DNA from: Acidimicrobiaceae bacterium
GTDB taxonomy: Bacteria; Actinomycetota; Acidimicrobiia; Acidimicrobiales; Ilumatobacteraceae
Reading direction: 5' to 3'
NCBI GenBank assembly: GCA_003569125.1
Contig: BGOG01000040.1
Location: 1 to 60,943, forward strand
Length of the DNA: 60,943 nt
Shown here: positions 50,746 through 59,804 of the stretch, one piece after another
Numbering within the stretch: position 1 is the first letter of the stretch
How the letters are laid out: every line of letters begins with the position of its first letter
Position numbers and translations under genes: made by a program
The notes under the pieces: model-generated
The model's database searches: none
What the model was told of the DNA's origin: nothing
What the model saw: the letters and a program-made list of their open reading frames with translations, nothing else

Positions 50746-51651
50746 ATGGAAGTCGGCTTTATCGGGTTGGGCAACATGGGTTTACCAATGTGTAAGCGAC
50801 TGCTTGCTACTCAAGTACACGTGAAAGTTTTTGACATCAACTCTGGTGCCGTATCACTCGCCGTTGATCACGGCGCCACTGCGTCAAAATCGGTCGCCGA
50901 GTGCGCATCGCAAGTTGATGTTTTGTTTACGTCTCTGCCCCGACCCGATCATGTCGAGAAAGTCATGGTCGACAGTGATGCATTGCAAAATCTGAAATCT
51001 GGCGCGATTTGGGTTGACCTGACGACCAACCGCAAAGAACTCGTCATCGAGTTGGCAAACAAAGCCCCACAAGGTGTGTCGGTTTTAGATTCGCCCGTCA
51101 CCGGTGCCGTTGACGGCGCACGAAATGGCAGGCTCACACTTTTTGTCGGTGGCGAAAAATCTTCATTTGATCGAGTTTCGCCGTTGCTTGCAAATCTAGG
51201 TAATGCAATTCACTGCGGTGCTCTGGGTTCGGGCAATGTTGTCAAACTCGTAACAAATCAACTTTGGTTCATCGCCGCCGCCGCAATCGGTGAAGGTTTT
51301 GCAACTGGCATCGCCAACGGCGTCGAGCTCGGCACGCTGTGGGGCGCGATCAAAGAAAGCGTCGGCGACAGTTTCGTCGTGCGTCACGATGCGCCATCAA
51401 TTTTTGCAGGACACTACGATCCATCTTTTTCGCTTGAGCTTTGCCTCAAAGATTTAGGCCTGATTAGTGAACTTGGCAGACAAGTCAACGCAGATCTACC
51501 AATGACTGCTGCAGCAGTGCATGCATTTACGATTGCCACCGAACGTTACGGGGCCAACGCAGCCGAACTGCATGTTGCCAAACGCATCGAAGACGATGCA
51601 AAAATTTCAATGCGACTTGATGGCGATTGGACGCCACCCTGGGAATCATGA
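50746..51651 (+). CDS. NAD(P)-dependent oxidoreductase, 3-hydroxyisobutyrate dehydrogenase family
   Basis: 301 residues, beta-hydroxyacid dehydrogenase. The N-terminal Rossmann motif FIGLGNMGLPM (about 5-15), DSPVTGAVDGARNGRLT (about 119) for substrate binding and the catalytic Lys in GSGNVVKLVTNQLW (about 168) are present. Family members act on 3-hydroxyisobutyrate, tartronate semialdehyde, glyoxylate-type substrates or sulfolactaldehyde. The sulfatase upstream makes sulfo-sugar or sulfonate catabolism conceivable but not supported. The ATG at 50746 has its own -10 box although it also follows the sulfatase by only 17 bases. Confidence 0.9.
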   Translation: MEVGFIGLGNMGLPMCKRLLATQVHVKVFDINSGAVSLAVDHGATASKSVAECASQVDVLFTSLPRPDHVEKVMVDSDALQNLKSGAIWVDLTTNRKELVIELANKAPQGVSVLDSPVTGAVDGARNGRLTLFVGGEKSSFDRVSPLLANLGNAIHCGALGSGNVVKLVTNQLWFIAAAAIGEGFATGIANGVELGTLWGAIKESVGDSFVVRHDAPSIFAGHYDPSFSLELCLKDLGLISELGRQVNADLPMTAAAVHAFTIATERYGANAAELHVAKRIEDDAKISMRLDGDWTPPWES

Positions 51652-51664
51652 ACTGCGCCACAAG

Positions 51665-52531
51665 ATGACTCGGCAATACAGGATTGACGATCTTGTTGAC
51701 TTTATAAGTTTTCCGCTAGATCAACCAGAAAGTATCGCGTATAAAAACGCATTAAACGATGCCCGAGCGCAACTACAACACGACGGCTGTGCCGTAATCA
51801 AAAATCTGCTTCGTCCGACCGCTATAAAAATCATCAGTCAAGAGATCGTCGAACGAAAATCAACAACACATTTTTCGACATCAAGCATGAATCCATACTT
51901 TCATTCAACAAAAAACCCCGATTACCCCGATCATCACCCGGTAAATACATTTATTGAACGCTCAAGTGGTTTCATTCCTGGAGATTCTTGGGATGCATCA
52001 CTCGCAATAGATATCTTGTTTCGCAGCGAACTACTGACGAACTTTATTCGTGATGCGCTCGAAACTGAGGCGGTTCACTGCTACGCCGATCCGTTGGCTG
52101 GTTTGACTGCAAACATTCTCGATCCTGGGCAACAATTTGCGTGGCATTTCGACACAAATGAGTTTGCTGTGACGGCGATGATTGACGAAGCCGACGACGG
52201 TGGGCTGTTTCAATATGTTCCAATGATTCGAACCCCAGATGATGAATCATTCGATCGCATTCAAAAAGTTCTTGACGACGACTGCTCAGAAGTTAAAACT
52301 CTTGAACTTCACGCTGGCGATTTACAAATTTTTCGTGGCAGACATTCGCTTCATCGCGTGACAAGAGTGCCAAAGACCTCGAAGCCTCGTCATGCAGCGA
52401 TTTTTGCCTACACCGCCGAGCCTGGAGTCATCGGTCGGGTTGAACGAACCCGTCAACTATTTGGCCGAGTACTTCCTGCTCACGAAGAAGCAGAAAAACG
52501 CCGAGTGCGAAGTGACGCACTAATTGACTAG
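51665..52531 (+). CDS. 2-oxoglutarate/Fe(II)-dependent dioxygenase-like protein
   Basis: 288 residues, double-stranded beta-helix. The iron facial triad is visible as HFD in FAWHFDTNEFAV (about residue 158) and a distal His in FRGRHSLHRVTR (about 227), where an Arg downstream would bind 2-oxoglutarate. The closing HAAIFAYTAEPG is typical of small-molecule hydroxylases related to the ArpA/phytanoyl group. The ATG at 51665 (MTRQYRIDDLVDF) is chosen because earlier in-frame starts overlap the dehydrogenase gene. The substrate is unknown. It ends 20 bases before the convergent agmatine deiminase. Confidence 0.85.
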   Translation: MTRQYRIDDLVDFISFPLDQPESIAYKNALNDARAQLQHDGCAVIKNLLRPTAIKIISQEIVERKSTTHFSTSSMNPYFHSTKNPDYPDHHPVNTFIERSSGFIPGDSWDASLAIDILFRSELLTNFIRDALETEAVHCYADPLAGLTANILDPGQQFAWHFDTNEFAVTAMIDEADDGGLFQYVPMIRTPDDESFDRIQKVLDDDCSEVKTLELHAGDLQIFRGRHSLHRVTRVPKTSKPRHAAIFAYTAEPGVIGRVERTRQLFGRVLPAHEEAEKRRVRSDALID

Positions 52532-52551
52532 CTGATTAACTAGCTGACTAA

Positions 52552-53526
52552 TTAAATAGCGGGCACTTGCTGCGTGATGCAATGAATGCCGCCGCCGCCG
52601 TGCGCGAGAATTGCGCCAATTTCTAGCCCGACAATATCTCGATCAGGAATATATTCGCCGAGTAGTGCCAGCATTTCGCTGTCAGCATCATGGCCGCAAA
52701 CAGGCACGATGACCGCGTCGTTGCAAATATAAAAATTAAGATACGGCACAACTGCTCGCACGCCATCTGTTACCACAAACGGCAAGATTGGTATCTCGTG
52801 CACGGACAACCCTGCATCTTTTGCCACTGCAATGTTCGTCGCACAACGCGCAAAGTCTTCTTCGTTCTTGTCGTCGCAACCTTGCATGATCACGGTCTTG
52901 GGCCCAATGAATGCAGCCACGTTGTCAACATGACCGTCGGTGTCGTCGTCCAGCGCCAGACCGAAAGGCAGCCATACGACTTGTTGTTGACCGAGTTCTT
53001 GACAAAGTCGTTCGGTGATCTGCTCGCGCGAAAGTTTCGGATTGCGATTCGGGTTAAGCAAGCACTGCTCTGTGGTGATCAACGTGCCGGCGCCATCTAC
53101 ATTGAGTGAACCACCTTCAAGAACCATGTCGATCTTGCGTGACTGGTGACCCGCATGTTGCGCCCATCGCGAAGCAATCGTGGCATCTTTGTCGAACGGC
53201 ACGAACTTTTCGCCCCAGCCGTTGAACTGCCAGCAAGTCGCGATCAATTCACCGTTTTCAACGATGTAATTCGGCCCAGAGTCGCGAAACCACGCATCAT
53301 CAATTTCGAGCGCGATTACATCTACATTTTCGGCACAAGCATTACGGGCGTGCGACAAATCGTTCGGGTTTGCGATCATCGTCACGGGTTCATAACCCGA
53401 GATCGTATTCGCCAGCGCTGCGTGCGCCGTTTGCGCCTCAACTAAACGCGAACCGTAAATCTCTGGTCGTGCCGGCCAGCAGATCACAGTTCGCTGGTGC
53501 CGAGCGAACTCGGCAGGCATGCTCAC
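52552..53526 (-). CDS. aguA: Agmatine deiminase
   Basis: 324-residue guanidine-modifying enzyme that converts agmatine to N-carbamoylputrescine. The catalytic cysteine is Cys316 in HGGGGIHCITQQ at the C-terminus, with the conserved DAWFRDSGPNY (about 77), VLEGGSLNVDG (about 134) and DDDTDGHVDN (about 193) motifs. The start is GTG 53526, overlapping the upstream amidase stop by four bases (GTGA); the ATG at 53520 is an equally good start by homology. With the next gene it completes the agmatine-to-putrescine route. Confidence 0.94.
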   Translation of the reverse strand: MSMPAEFARHQRTVICWPARPEIYGSRLVEAQTAHAALANTISGYEPVTMIANPNDLSHARNACAENVDVIALEIDDAWFRDSGPNYIVENGELIATCWQFNGWGEKFVPFDKDATIASRWAQHAGHQSRKIDMVLEGGSLNVDGAGTLITTEQCLLNPNRNPKLSREQITERLCQELGQQQVVWLPFGLALDDDTDGHVDNVAAFIGPKTVIMQGCDDKNEEDFARCATNIAVAKDAGLSVHEIPILPFVVTDGVRAVVPYLNFYICNDAVIVPVCGHDADSEMLALLGEYIPDRDIVGLEIGAILAHGGGGIHCITQQVPAI

Positions 53527-54395
53527 TGATCGAACCCGTCAAGACTCATCAGGGGTTTATACAACTCGGGGCGCCGATCACGAAATAATCCCCAGAAAGT
53601 TCTGGCAAGTTTTTGCGCCTCAAGATCAAAAGTTGCAAGCAAAACTGTTTCTTCAGTTCGATTTGCTTCGGCGACTTTTGCGCCAGTTGCATCGCAAATA
53701 AACGAACATCCATAAAAAGTAATCTCTGTCGCACGACCAACTTCGCGACCGGTGCGATTTGCAGCCATCACCGGCGTGAGATTGCTCGCGGCGTGACCTT
53801 GCATCGCCCGTTGCCAATGACCCGATGAATCAAGTTCAGGATTTGAGGGCTCGCTACCAATGGCGGTCGGATACAACAGAATTTCTGCACCGCGCAACGC
53901 CATCACACGCGCCGCTTCTGGAAACCATTGATCCCAACAAATGCCGACACCAATTTTCGCGTGCTTGGTTTGCCAAACCCGAAAGCCAGTGTCGCCGGGG
54001 CTGAAATAAAACTTTTCGTTGTAACCAGGCCCGTCAGGAATATGACTCTTGCGATATGTGCCAAGCACCTTGCCGTCAGCGTCAACTATCGCCACCGAGT
54101 TGAACAATGAATTATTCGCACGCTCATAAACACTGATTGGTAACACAACATTTAATTCTTTTGCAACCTTGGCAAAATGCGCGACCGTCGGATGAGTCGA
54201 CATCTCAACCGCGCGACCTAGGTCGTCAGTTGTTTGATCTTTGCAAAAATAATGACCTTCAAAGAGTTCGGGGATCAAAATAATTTGTGCGCCTTGTTTC
54301 GCTGCGCTACGCACCAGTCGTTCGGCAGTGGCGATATTTTCGGCAACCTCAGTTGACATCGACATCTGCAATGCAGCAACCTTGACGCTTCGCAT
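53523..54395 (-). CDS. aguB: N-carbamoylputrescine amidase
   Basis: 290-residue nitrilase-superfamily enzyme that hydrolyses N-carbamoylputrescine to putrescine, CO2 and ammonia. The catalytic triad is Glu43 (PELFEGHYF), Lys116 (YRKSHIPDGPGY) and Cys153 (GICWDQWFPEAA). The YNEKFYFSPGD segment and close pairing with aguA argue for this specificity over other nitrilases. Start ATG 54395, four bases after the glutathione peroxidase stop. The two agu genes overlap by four bases, so translation is coupled. Arginine decarboxylase is not in the window. Confidence 0.94.
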   Translation of the reverse strand: MRSVKVAALQMSMSTEVAENIATAERLVRSAAKQGAQIILIPELFEGHYFCKDQTTDDLGRAVEMSTHPTVAHFAKVAKELNVVLPISVYERANNSLFNSVAIVDADGKVLGTYRKSHIPDGPGYNEKFYFSPGDTGFRVWQTKHAKIGVGICWDQWFPEAARVMALRGAEILLYPTAIGSEPSNPELDSSGHWQRAMQGHAASNLTPVMAANRTGREVGRATEITFYGCSFICDATGAKVAEANRTEETVLLATFDLEAQKLARTFWGLFRDRRPELYKPLMSLDGFDQ

Positions 54396-54398
54396 AAA

Positions 54399-54887
54399 TT
54401 ATTTGGCGAGTTGCTCTTGAATTGCGCTCAACACTTCTGGGGCATCCGGCGCCACTGTCGGATTGAAACGACAAACGACATTTCCGTCACGGCTGACCAG
54501 GAACTTTTCAAAGTTCCAGCGAATATCACCCGTGTGACCCTCGGCGTCGGCAACTTGCGTGAGCGTTTGATACAAGTCATGACGCCCAGCACCGTTGACT
54601 TCAACTTTTTCAGACATCGGAAAAGTGACACCATAATTAGACGAGCAGAAAGTCTCAATCTCGCTCGCCGATCCTGGTTCTTGGGCACCAAACTGATTGC
54701 ACGGCACACCCAAAACAGTGAAACCGCGAGCAGAATATTCTTTCTGCAACGCCTCAAGTGCGGTGTACTGCGGGGTCAAACCGCACTTCGATGCCACATT
54801 AACGACCAGTGTCACTGATCCGTTCAGCGAACTCAGTAGATCTTGCTGACCGGAAAGCCCGGCAATTTTCGTTTGATAAACCGACAT
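54399..54887 (-). CDS. Glutathione peroxidase family protein (thioredoxin-type)
   Basis: 162 residues, thioredoxin fold. The peroxidatic residue is Cys35 in NVASKCGLTPQY, and the rest of the tetrad is in VPCNQFGAQEPG (Gln) and RWNFEKFLV (Trp, Asn). A second cysteine in VPCNQFG and one in ETFCSSNYGV could resolve the sulfenic acid, typical of bacterial enzymes that use thioredoxin instead of glutathione, which Actinobacteria generally lack. Start ATG 54887. It leads the agu pair on the same strand. Confidence 0.93.
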   Translation of the reverse strand: MSVYQTKIAGLSGQQDLLSSLNGSVTLVVNVASKCGLTPQYTALEALQKEYSARGFTVLGVPCNQFGAQEPGSASEIETFCSSNYGVTFPMSEKVEVNGAGRHDLYQTLTQVADAEGHTGDIRWNFEKFLVSRDGNVVCRFNPTVAPDAPEVLSAIQEQLAK

Positions 54888-54957
54888 TTTGTCTCATCTC
54901 TGTTTTGGTTTTTTACTCGTGTGGCAAGGCTACTCATAAACCTGATACACAACACAG

Positions 54958-55545
54958 GTGCCAAGATCGCAGTTCGACGCCAGTTTTTTCAAACGCTTTT
55001 ATTCGACGACGCCGATGCATTCGCGGCGCAAGATTGAAACGCTCGCTTCTGCCGTGCATCAGTTTTGTAATTGGTGGGATGTTCAAGTGCGCTCAGTTTT
55101 AGATGTCGGTGCGGGTGTCGGGTATTGGAGTGATTGGTATCGCAATAGTCATCCAAGCACCAAAATTGTTTCAGTTGATGTCAGCGAACATGCCTGCAAG
55201 AAATATGGCCATGAGCGTCGCGATATCAGTTCATGGACACCGAAAAGAAAATTCGATCTCGTTATTTGCCAAAGCGTGCTTCAATATCTCGACGATCAGG
55301 CTGCTCGTTCGGCGATCAAGAATTTGGCTGGAGCGACGAAAAATGTTTTATTTTTTGAAGTGCCGACAAAAAATGATTTGCGCCACAATGTCGATCGCAA
55401 AGTTACCGACTTCGAAATATATTCACGTTCAGGTCTCTGGTATCGACACGAACTCAATAAATATTTCAAGCAGGCAGGTGCGGGATTATGGGTCATCAAA
55501 TCGAGCAACATTGTGTTGTACGAACTAGAAGGTAACGCAAAATAA
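54958..55545 (+). CDS. Class I SAM-dependent methyltransferase
   Basis: 195 residues. Motif I is VLDVGAGVGYWSDWY (about 43-57), the SAM-binding acid follows in IVSVDVSEHAC, and motif IV-like FDLVICQSVLQYLDD (about 99-113) is present. The N-terminal FDASFFKRFYST opening and the late LWYRHELNKYFKQAGAGLWV stretch resemble a small actinobacterial group of unknown substrate. The start is GTG 54958; no -10 box of the usual type precedes it. It stands alone, divergent from the peroxidase gene. Confidence 0.87.
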   Translation: MPRSQFDASFFKRFYSTTPMHSRRKIETLASAVHQFCNWWDVQVRSVLDVGAGVGYWSDWYRNSHPSTKIVSVDVSEHACKKYGHERRDISSWTPKRKFDLVICQSVLQYLDDQAARSAIKNLAGATKNVLFFEVPTKNDLRHNVDRKVTDFEIYSRSGLWYRHELNKYFKQAGAGLWVIKSSNIVLYELEGNAK

Positions 55546-55566
55546 GTCAAATTTTAAACGGTGCCG

Positions 55567-55572
55567 TAGCCT
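55567..55572 (+). promoter_or_regulatory. Predicted -10 box of leaderless transcript (nucleoside salvage operon)
   Basis: TAGCCT, then ttagcc, then the ATG at 55579. Confidence 0.5.
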
Positions 55573-55578
55573 TTAGCC

Positions 55579-56427
55579 ATGGATTCTGCGAGCAAAACTA
55601 ATCCGTACGAACTTGCGAGAATTGCTGCAGATTTTGTCGTTGAAAAATTTGGTGCCCGACACGACATTCTTGCCGTCTTGGGTTCTGGTTGGGCACATGC
55701 GGCATCAGTGCTTGACGCAACAGACGAAATTTCTGTAACCGAGATTCCCGGTTTCACTAAACCGTCGGCGATCGGCCATGGTGGCTCGTTAAAAAGCGTT
55801 ACGGTCGGAAAGTCTCGTGTGTTGTTGCTCACTGGTCGTACACATCTTTATGAAGGTCACGGTGTCGACGCGGTGGTGCATGCCGTGCGCACGGCGGCAT
55901 TTGCTGGTTGCAAAACAGTCGTGTTGACCAATGCGGCAGGATGTTTGCGTCAAGATTGGGGTGTTGGCGCAACAGCAATGATTTCAGACCATATCAACCT
56001 GACTGGTTTCTCGCCGCTAACTGGCGCCGATGCGCCCGCACCATTGCATGGACGGTTCGTCGATCTCACTGATGCGTATAGTTTGCGATTACGAAAGATC
56101 GCGCGACGGGTCGACTCGACTTTGCATGAAGGCGTGTATATGGGATTTCATGGTCCGCACTTTGAGACCCCCGCAGAAATACGCGCCGCTCGCGTGTGGG
56201 GCGCCGACCTCGTCGGCATGTCTACCGTTATGGAGACAATCGCCGCGAGACATATGAACATGGAAGTTCTTGCATTGTCGCTGGCAACGAACCTCGCCGC
56301 CGGAATCTCTGGAGAAAAACTTTCTGGAGACGAAGTACTGGCAATCGGCAAAGCAGCCGCATCGCGTGTTGGCGGTTTATTGGCAAACATCCTCAAACAG
56401 ATTGATATAGAAAGTCAAAACTCATGA
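55579..56427 (+). CDS. Purine nucleoside phosphorylase (trimeric, PNP/MTAP family)
   Basis: 282-residue enzyme that splits purine (deoxy)nucleosides with phosphate. Motifs: LAVLGSGWAHAA (phosphate loop, about 31), LTGRTHLYEGHG (about 84, His86-type residue), VVLTNAAGCLR (about 115), GPHFETPAEIRAAR (about 193) and VGMSTVMETIAARHM (about 214). These define the low-molecular-mass trimeric class specific for guanosine/inosine. The stop overlaps the start of the deaminase gene (ATGA), and TAGCCT six bases before the ATG suggests a leaderless message heading the salvage operon. Confidence 0.94.
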   Translation: MDSASKTNPYELARIAADFVVEKFGARHDILAVLGSGWAHAASVLDATDEISVTEIPGFTKPSAIGHGGSLKSVTVGKSRVLLLTGRTHLYEGHGVDAVVHAVRTAAFAGCKTVVLTNAAGCLRQDWGVGATAMISDHINLTGFSPLTGADAPAPLHGRFVDLTDAYSLRLRKIARRVDSTLHEGVYMGFHGPHFETPAEIRAARVWGADLVGMSTVMETIAARHMNMEVLALSLATNLAAGISGEKLSGDEVLAIGKAAASRVGGLLANILKQIDIESQNS

Positions 56428-57756
56428 ACAATAAATCAACGAACCAAGACCGTGTTGCGATTATCAATGCACAAATAGTCACCGTTGATAAACAAGGCTC
56501 TGTGATTGAAGATGGTTCATTGGTCGTTGGCGCAGATGGTGCTATTCGAGAAATTGCGAGCGGAAAGATAAGCCATACAGCCAGCGAAGTTATAGATGCT
56601 CGAGGCGCGATCGTGATGCCGGGCTTAATCAACACTCACACTCATCTGGGTATGACTTTGTTTCGTGGACTCGGTGATGACATGAGCCTTGAAGATTTTC
56701 TCGCTCGTCTGATGCCAGCCGAAATTAAAGTTCTCAACCATGAAGCAGTCCGTGCTGGCACAGAAATCGCTGCTCTTGAATCTTTGCTCGGCGGCATTAC
56801 AACTTCGCTCGACATGTACTATTTGCCCGATGCGGCACTAGAGGTAGCAAAATCAAGTCGCATGCGAATTCAAACTGGGCCAAACTTTTTGGAATCAGAC
56901 GGCCCGGAGCCGCTTAAATTCAACGATCGACTTGCTTGGGCAACAAAATGGCTCGAAGTGCCGCGTGATTCACTCGGCTCAACTGGGTGGGTTGCTCCAC
57001 ACAGCACATATTTGCTGAATGAAGATCAGTTGCGAACACTCGCTGCTCTGGCGGCAAAATATGAGGCTCGCATTCATGTGCACGCTGCTGAGACTGTTGG
57101 TGAGATGCAACTGGTCGCAAAGCGCCACGGTGGTCGCACACCGATTCAAGTTCTTGCCGACACGAATTTGTTGCGTCGAAGCGTTCTTGCGCACGGAGTT
57201 CATCTAAATGATGATGACATTGCGCTGATCGCCAGCAATTCGGCGACAGTCGTGCACTGCCCGGCGTCAAATTATAAACTCGCAAGTGGTACCGCGAATT
57301 TTGGATCTGCAACGAGCCGGCGTGAATATCGCGCTCGGCACCGACGGCCCTGCTTCAGGTAACGACATCGATCTGTGGATTGCAATTCGCCTTGCTGGTT
57401 ACATCCAAAAAACTGTCGCAAAAAATCCCGCTATTTTGCCGGCACTCGACATTGTGCGAATGGCAACAATCAACGGTGCGCGCGCGTTGCAGCTGGATCA
57501 CTTGATCGGTTCTCTTGAAGTCGGCAAACGAGCCGATCTGATTGTGCTTGATGCAGATTCGCCTTCGCTGACACCGAATTTCAATCCACATACGACTATT
57601 GCCACATCGGTCACGCGCGCCGATGTGCGCCATGTTGTAATTGACGGCGAGGTAATTGTGCGAGACCGCAAATGTTTGACAATCGATCACCAGTCGGTTA
57701 TCAGCGCAGTTAAGACACTCAGCAAACAAGTGCTGGCGAGCGTCAGCAATAACTAG
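56424..57756 (+). CDS. Amidohydrolase, nucleoside/S-adenosylhomocysteine deaminase-like (one frameshift)
   Basis: Frame-corrected length about 443 residues. Metal-dependent hydrolase of the TRZ/ATZ/MtaD group. The NTHTHLGMTLFRGLGDDMSLEDFL region carries the HxH metal site (about 72), then HVHAAET (about 219), HGVHLNDDDIALIA (about 258) and GTDGPASGNDIDLW (about 304). An indel near 57292 (KLASGT versus VPRILDL) breaks the frame. It overlaps the PNP stop by four bases and precedes cytidine deaminase. Deamination of S-adenosylhomocysteine, methylthioadenosine, adenosine or guanine-type compounds is likely, and the PNP pairing favours a purine substrate. Confidence 0.88.
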
Positions 57757-57786
57757 ACGGATTTTTCGCACTACTGTGGTTTAGAC

Positions 57787-58197
57787 ATGGAAACCCAAAT
57801 TGACTGGAACTTACTGCGAACCACCGCATTAGCAGTAGCAAAAAATGCTTACGTGCCCTATTCAAAATTTCATGTTGGTGCGGCGGCACTAGTTGACGAC
57901 GGACGAATAATCACGGGTTGCAACGTTGAAAATGCTTCTTACGGTTTAACTCTGTGTGCCGAATGTGGTTTGGTCAGCGAATTAATCAAATCGGGTGGCG
58001 GCAGACTCGTCGCGGTGTGCACGGTCGGCAATGGCGAGGCGGTCACGCCATGTGGACGATGTCGACAGTTGTTGTGGGAGCATGGTGGTGCCAACATGTT
58101 GCTTGAAGTCAACGGCACGCCACGAAAACTCAGCGAGATGTTACCGGTGGCGTTTCCTGAAGAATCTGTATTCGTGAATCCAGAAACTAAGGCTTAA
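57787..58197 (+). CDS. cdd: Cytidine deaminase
   Basis: 136-residue homotetrameric-type enzyme that converts (deoxy)cytidine to (deoxy)uridine. Zinc ligands are in TLCAECGLV (catalytic Glu56 within CAEC, about 54-57) and TPCGRCRQLLWE (about 93-96). The VPYSKFHVGAAAL and GCNVENASYG motifs are standard. Start ATG 57787. It lies 30 bases after the deaminase gene; a TACTGT nine bases before the ATG could also start a shorter transcript. Confidence 0.96.
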   Translation: METQIDWNLLRTTALAVAKNAYVPYSKFHVGAAALVDDGRIITGCNVENASYGLTLCAECGLVSELIKSGGGRLVAVCTVGNGEAVTPCGRCRQLLWEHGGANMLLEVNGTPRKLSEMLPVAFPEESVFVNPETKA

Positions 58198-58200
58198 CAG

Positions 58201-59064
58201 ATGATCACACAAGAAGGCTTGACAGCGCAACAGGCCGAGTTCTTTGACCAAAACGGTTACTTGGTTTTGCCAGAATTCGTCGAAGCCCAAGCGTGCCTAA
58301 AACTTCGCGATCAGGCAATGATTCTCGCTGAGAAATATTGTCCGTCACCAGAACAAGCAACCGTGTTCACTGCCGATGGCACGGCTGTTCACGCATCAGA
58401 TGATTATTTTTTGACAAGCGGCGACAAAATTCGGTGCTTCTTTGAAAAAGATGCGTTCAATGAGCGCGGTGAACTTCGCCAAAACGCGCACTTGTGTCTC
58501 AACAAACTCGGACACGCGATGCACGACCTCGACCCGGTATTCAGAGAATTCAGTCATTCAAGTCGCCTGGCGGCCGTTGCGCGATCAATCGGCTTGCAAC
58601 ACGAAAAATTATTGCAGTCAATGTATATATTCAAACAACCGCGCATCGGTGGCGAAGTAACGAGTCACGTCGACCATACATATCTGTGGACAGACCCACA
58701 ATCGGTGATCGGTTTTTGGTTCGCAATTGACGACGCAACAACACAGAACGGTTGCATGTGGGCACTTCCTGGTGGTCACCGTCTACCCGTTAAATCTCGA
58801 AATCGCCTATCCAAAGACGGCAAGTCGACATACAACGAAATTTTTGATTCGACTCCGTATCCCACTGAAGGTCTCGTGCCACTCGAAGCGCCACGCGGAA
58901 CCTTGATTTTGCTAAACGGTACGTTGCCACATCGCTCGGGGCCCAACACAAGTGACAAACCACGACATGCCTACACGATTCATGCGATTGATGGCACGGC
59001 TAGCTATCCGAGCGACAATTGGCTGCAACGCTCGTCATTGCCGATGAACGGTTTTTCAAACTAA
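58201..59064 (+). CDS. Phytanoyl-CoA dioxygenase family protein
   Basis: 287 residues, Fe(II)/2-oxoglutarate oxygenase fold. The iron ligands are visible in SHVDHTYLWTDP (HVDHT, about 156) and LLNGTLPHRSGPNTSDKPRHAYTIH (distal His about 246, then the Arg that contacts 2-oxoglutarate). The opening LTAQQAEFFDQNGYLVLPEF is typical of PhyH-family proteins. Start ATG 58201, only three bases after cdd. Its place inside a nucleoside salvage block is unexplained, and an action on a nucleoside-linked or lipid substrate is open. Confidence 0.9.
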   Translation: MITQEGLTAQQAEFFDQNGYLVLPEFVEAQACLKLRDQAMILAEKYCPSPEQATVFTADGTAVHASDDYFLTSGDKIRCFFEKDAFNERGELRQNAHLCLNKLGHAMHDLDPVFREFSHSSRLAAVARSIGLQHEKLLQSMYIFKQPRIGGEVTSHVDHTYLWTDPQSVIGFWFAIDDATTQNGCMWALPGGHRLPVKSRNRLSKDGKSTYNEIFDSTPYPTEGLVPLEAPRGTLILLNGTLPHRSGPNTSDKPRHAYTIHAIDGTASYPSDNWLQRSSLPMNGFSN

Positions 59065-59068
59065 AAGA

Positions 59069-59734
59069 TTATTTGGCGAGAATCGCCTGAGTTGCCGAGG
59101 TGCCAAGACGCGTCGCGCCAGCGGCAATCATCTCTAGTGCTGACTCGCGAGTGCGAATTCCTCCACTGGCTTTAACACCAATAGCGTCGCCAACGGTTGC
59201 ACGCATCAGCCTGACTGCTTCAACGGTTGCGCCGCCAGATTTATGAAACCCGGTTGAAGTCTTGACAAAGTTTGCCCCGTTTGCGACAGCCACTCGGCAT
59301 GTCGTAATTATCTGTTCATCCGTCAACGCTGCCGATTCAATGATTACTTTTAGACAAGTCTTTGCTGGTATCGCAGCACGTACTTGAGCAATCTCATCGC
59401 CAACTTCTAGCCAACTAGCAGAATATACAAAACCTAAGTTCACGACCATGTCAATTTCAGTGGCGCCATTTTGTGTTGCATGTTTGGCTTCAAAAGCTTT
59501 CACTACTCCTGCATGTGCACCAGATGGAAACCCAACTACGCAAGCAATCGCAATATCGCCGGCTGATAAACCAGTTAACAGTTCGGTTGACAGCGACAAA
59601 AGTGACGGCGAAAAACAAACTGCGGCAACATTGAACTTGCGGGCCTCGTCACAAAGTTTGATGATGTCCAGTGAAGTTGCTTCAGGTGCGAGTTGTGTGT
59701 GGTCAATGTATTTTGCGAGTTCTTCAGAAGTCAT
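59069..59734 (-). CDS. deoC: Deoxyribose-phosphate aldolase
   Basis: 221-residue class I aldolase splitting 2-deoxyribose 5-phosphate into glyceraldehyde 3-phosphate and acetaldehyde. The opening IDHTQLAP, EIDMVVNLG (about 95), the relay Lys in LKVIIESAALTD, the Schiff-base Lys in ANFVKTSTGFHKSG (about 151) and VKASGGIRT (about 183) are all present. It takes the sugar made by nucleoside phosphorylases upstream. Start ATG 59734 with TAACGT eight bases upstream. It is convergent with the PhyH gene. Confidence 0.95.
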   Translation of the reverse strand: MTSEELAKYIDHTQLAPEATSLDIIKLCDEARKFNVAAVCFSPSLLSLSTELLTGLSAGDIAIACVVGFPSGAHAGVVKAFEAKHATQNGATEIDMVVNLGFVYSASWLEVGDEIAQVRAAIPAKTCLKVIIESAALTDEQIITTCRVAVANGANFVKTSTGFHKSGGATVEAVRLMRATVGDAIGVKASGGIRTRESALEMIAAGATRLGTSATQAILAK

Positions 59735-59742
59735 TGATAATC

Positions 59743-59748
59743 ACGTTA
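59743..59748 (-). promoter_or_regulatory. Predicted -10 box (deoC)
   Basis: TAACGT on the minus strand, eight bases before the ATG at 59734. Confidence 0.4.
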
Positions 59749-59804
59749 ATTCACCAATTCGCTTTTTTAGTCCCCGTGACTTCAGAGTATTGTTTTGACC
59801 TGAG

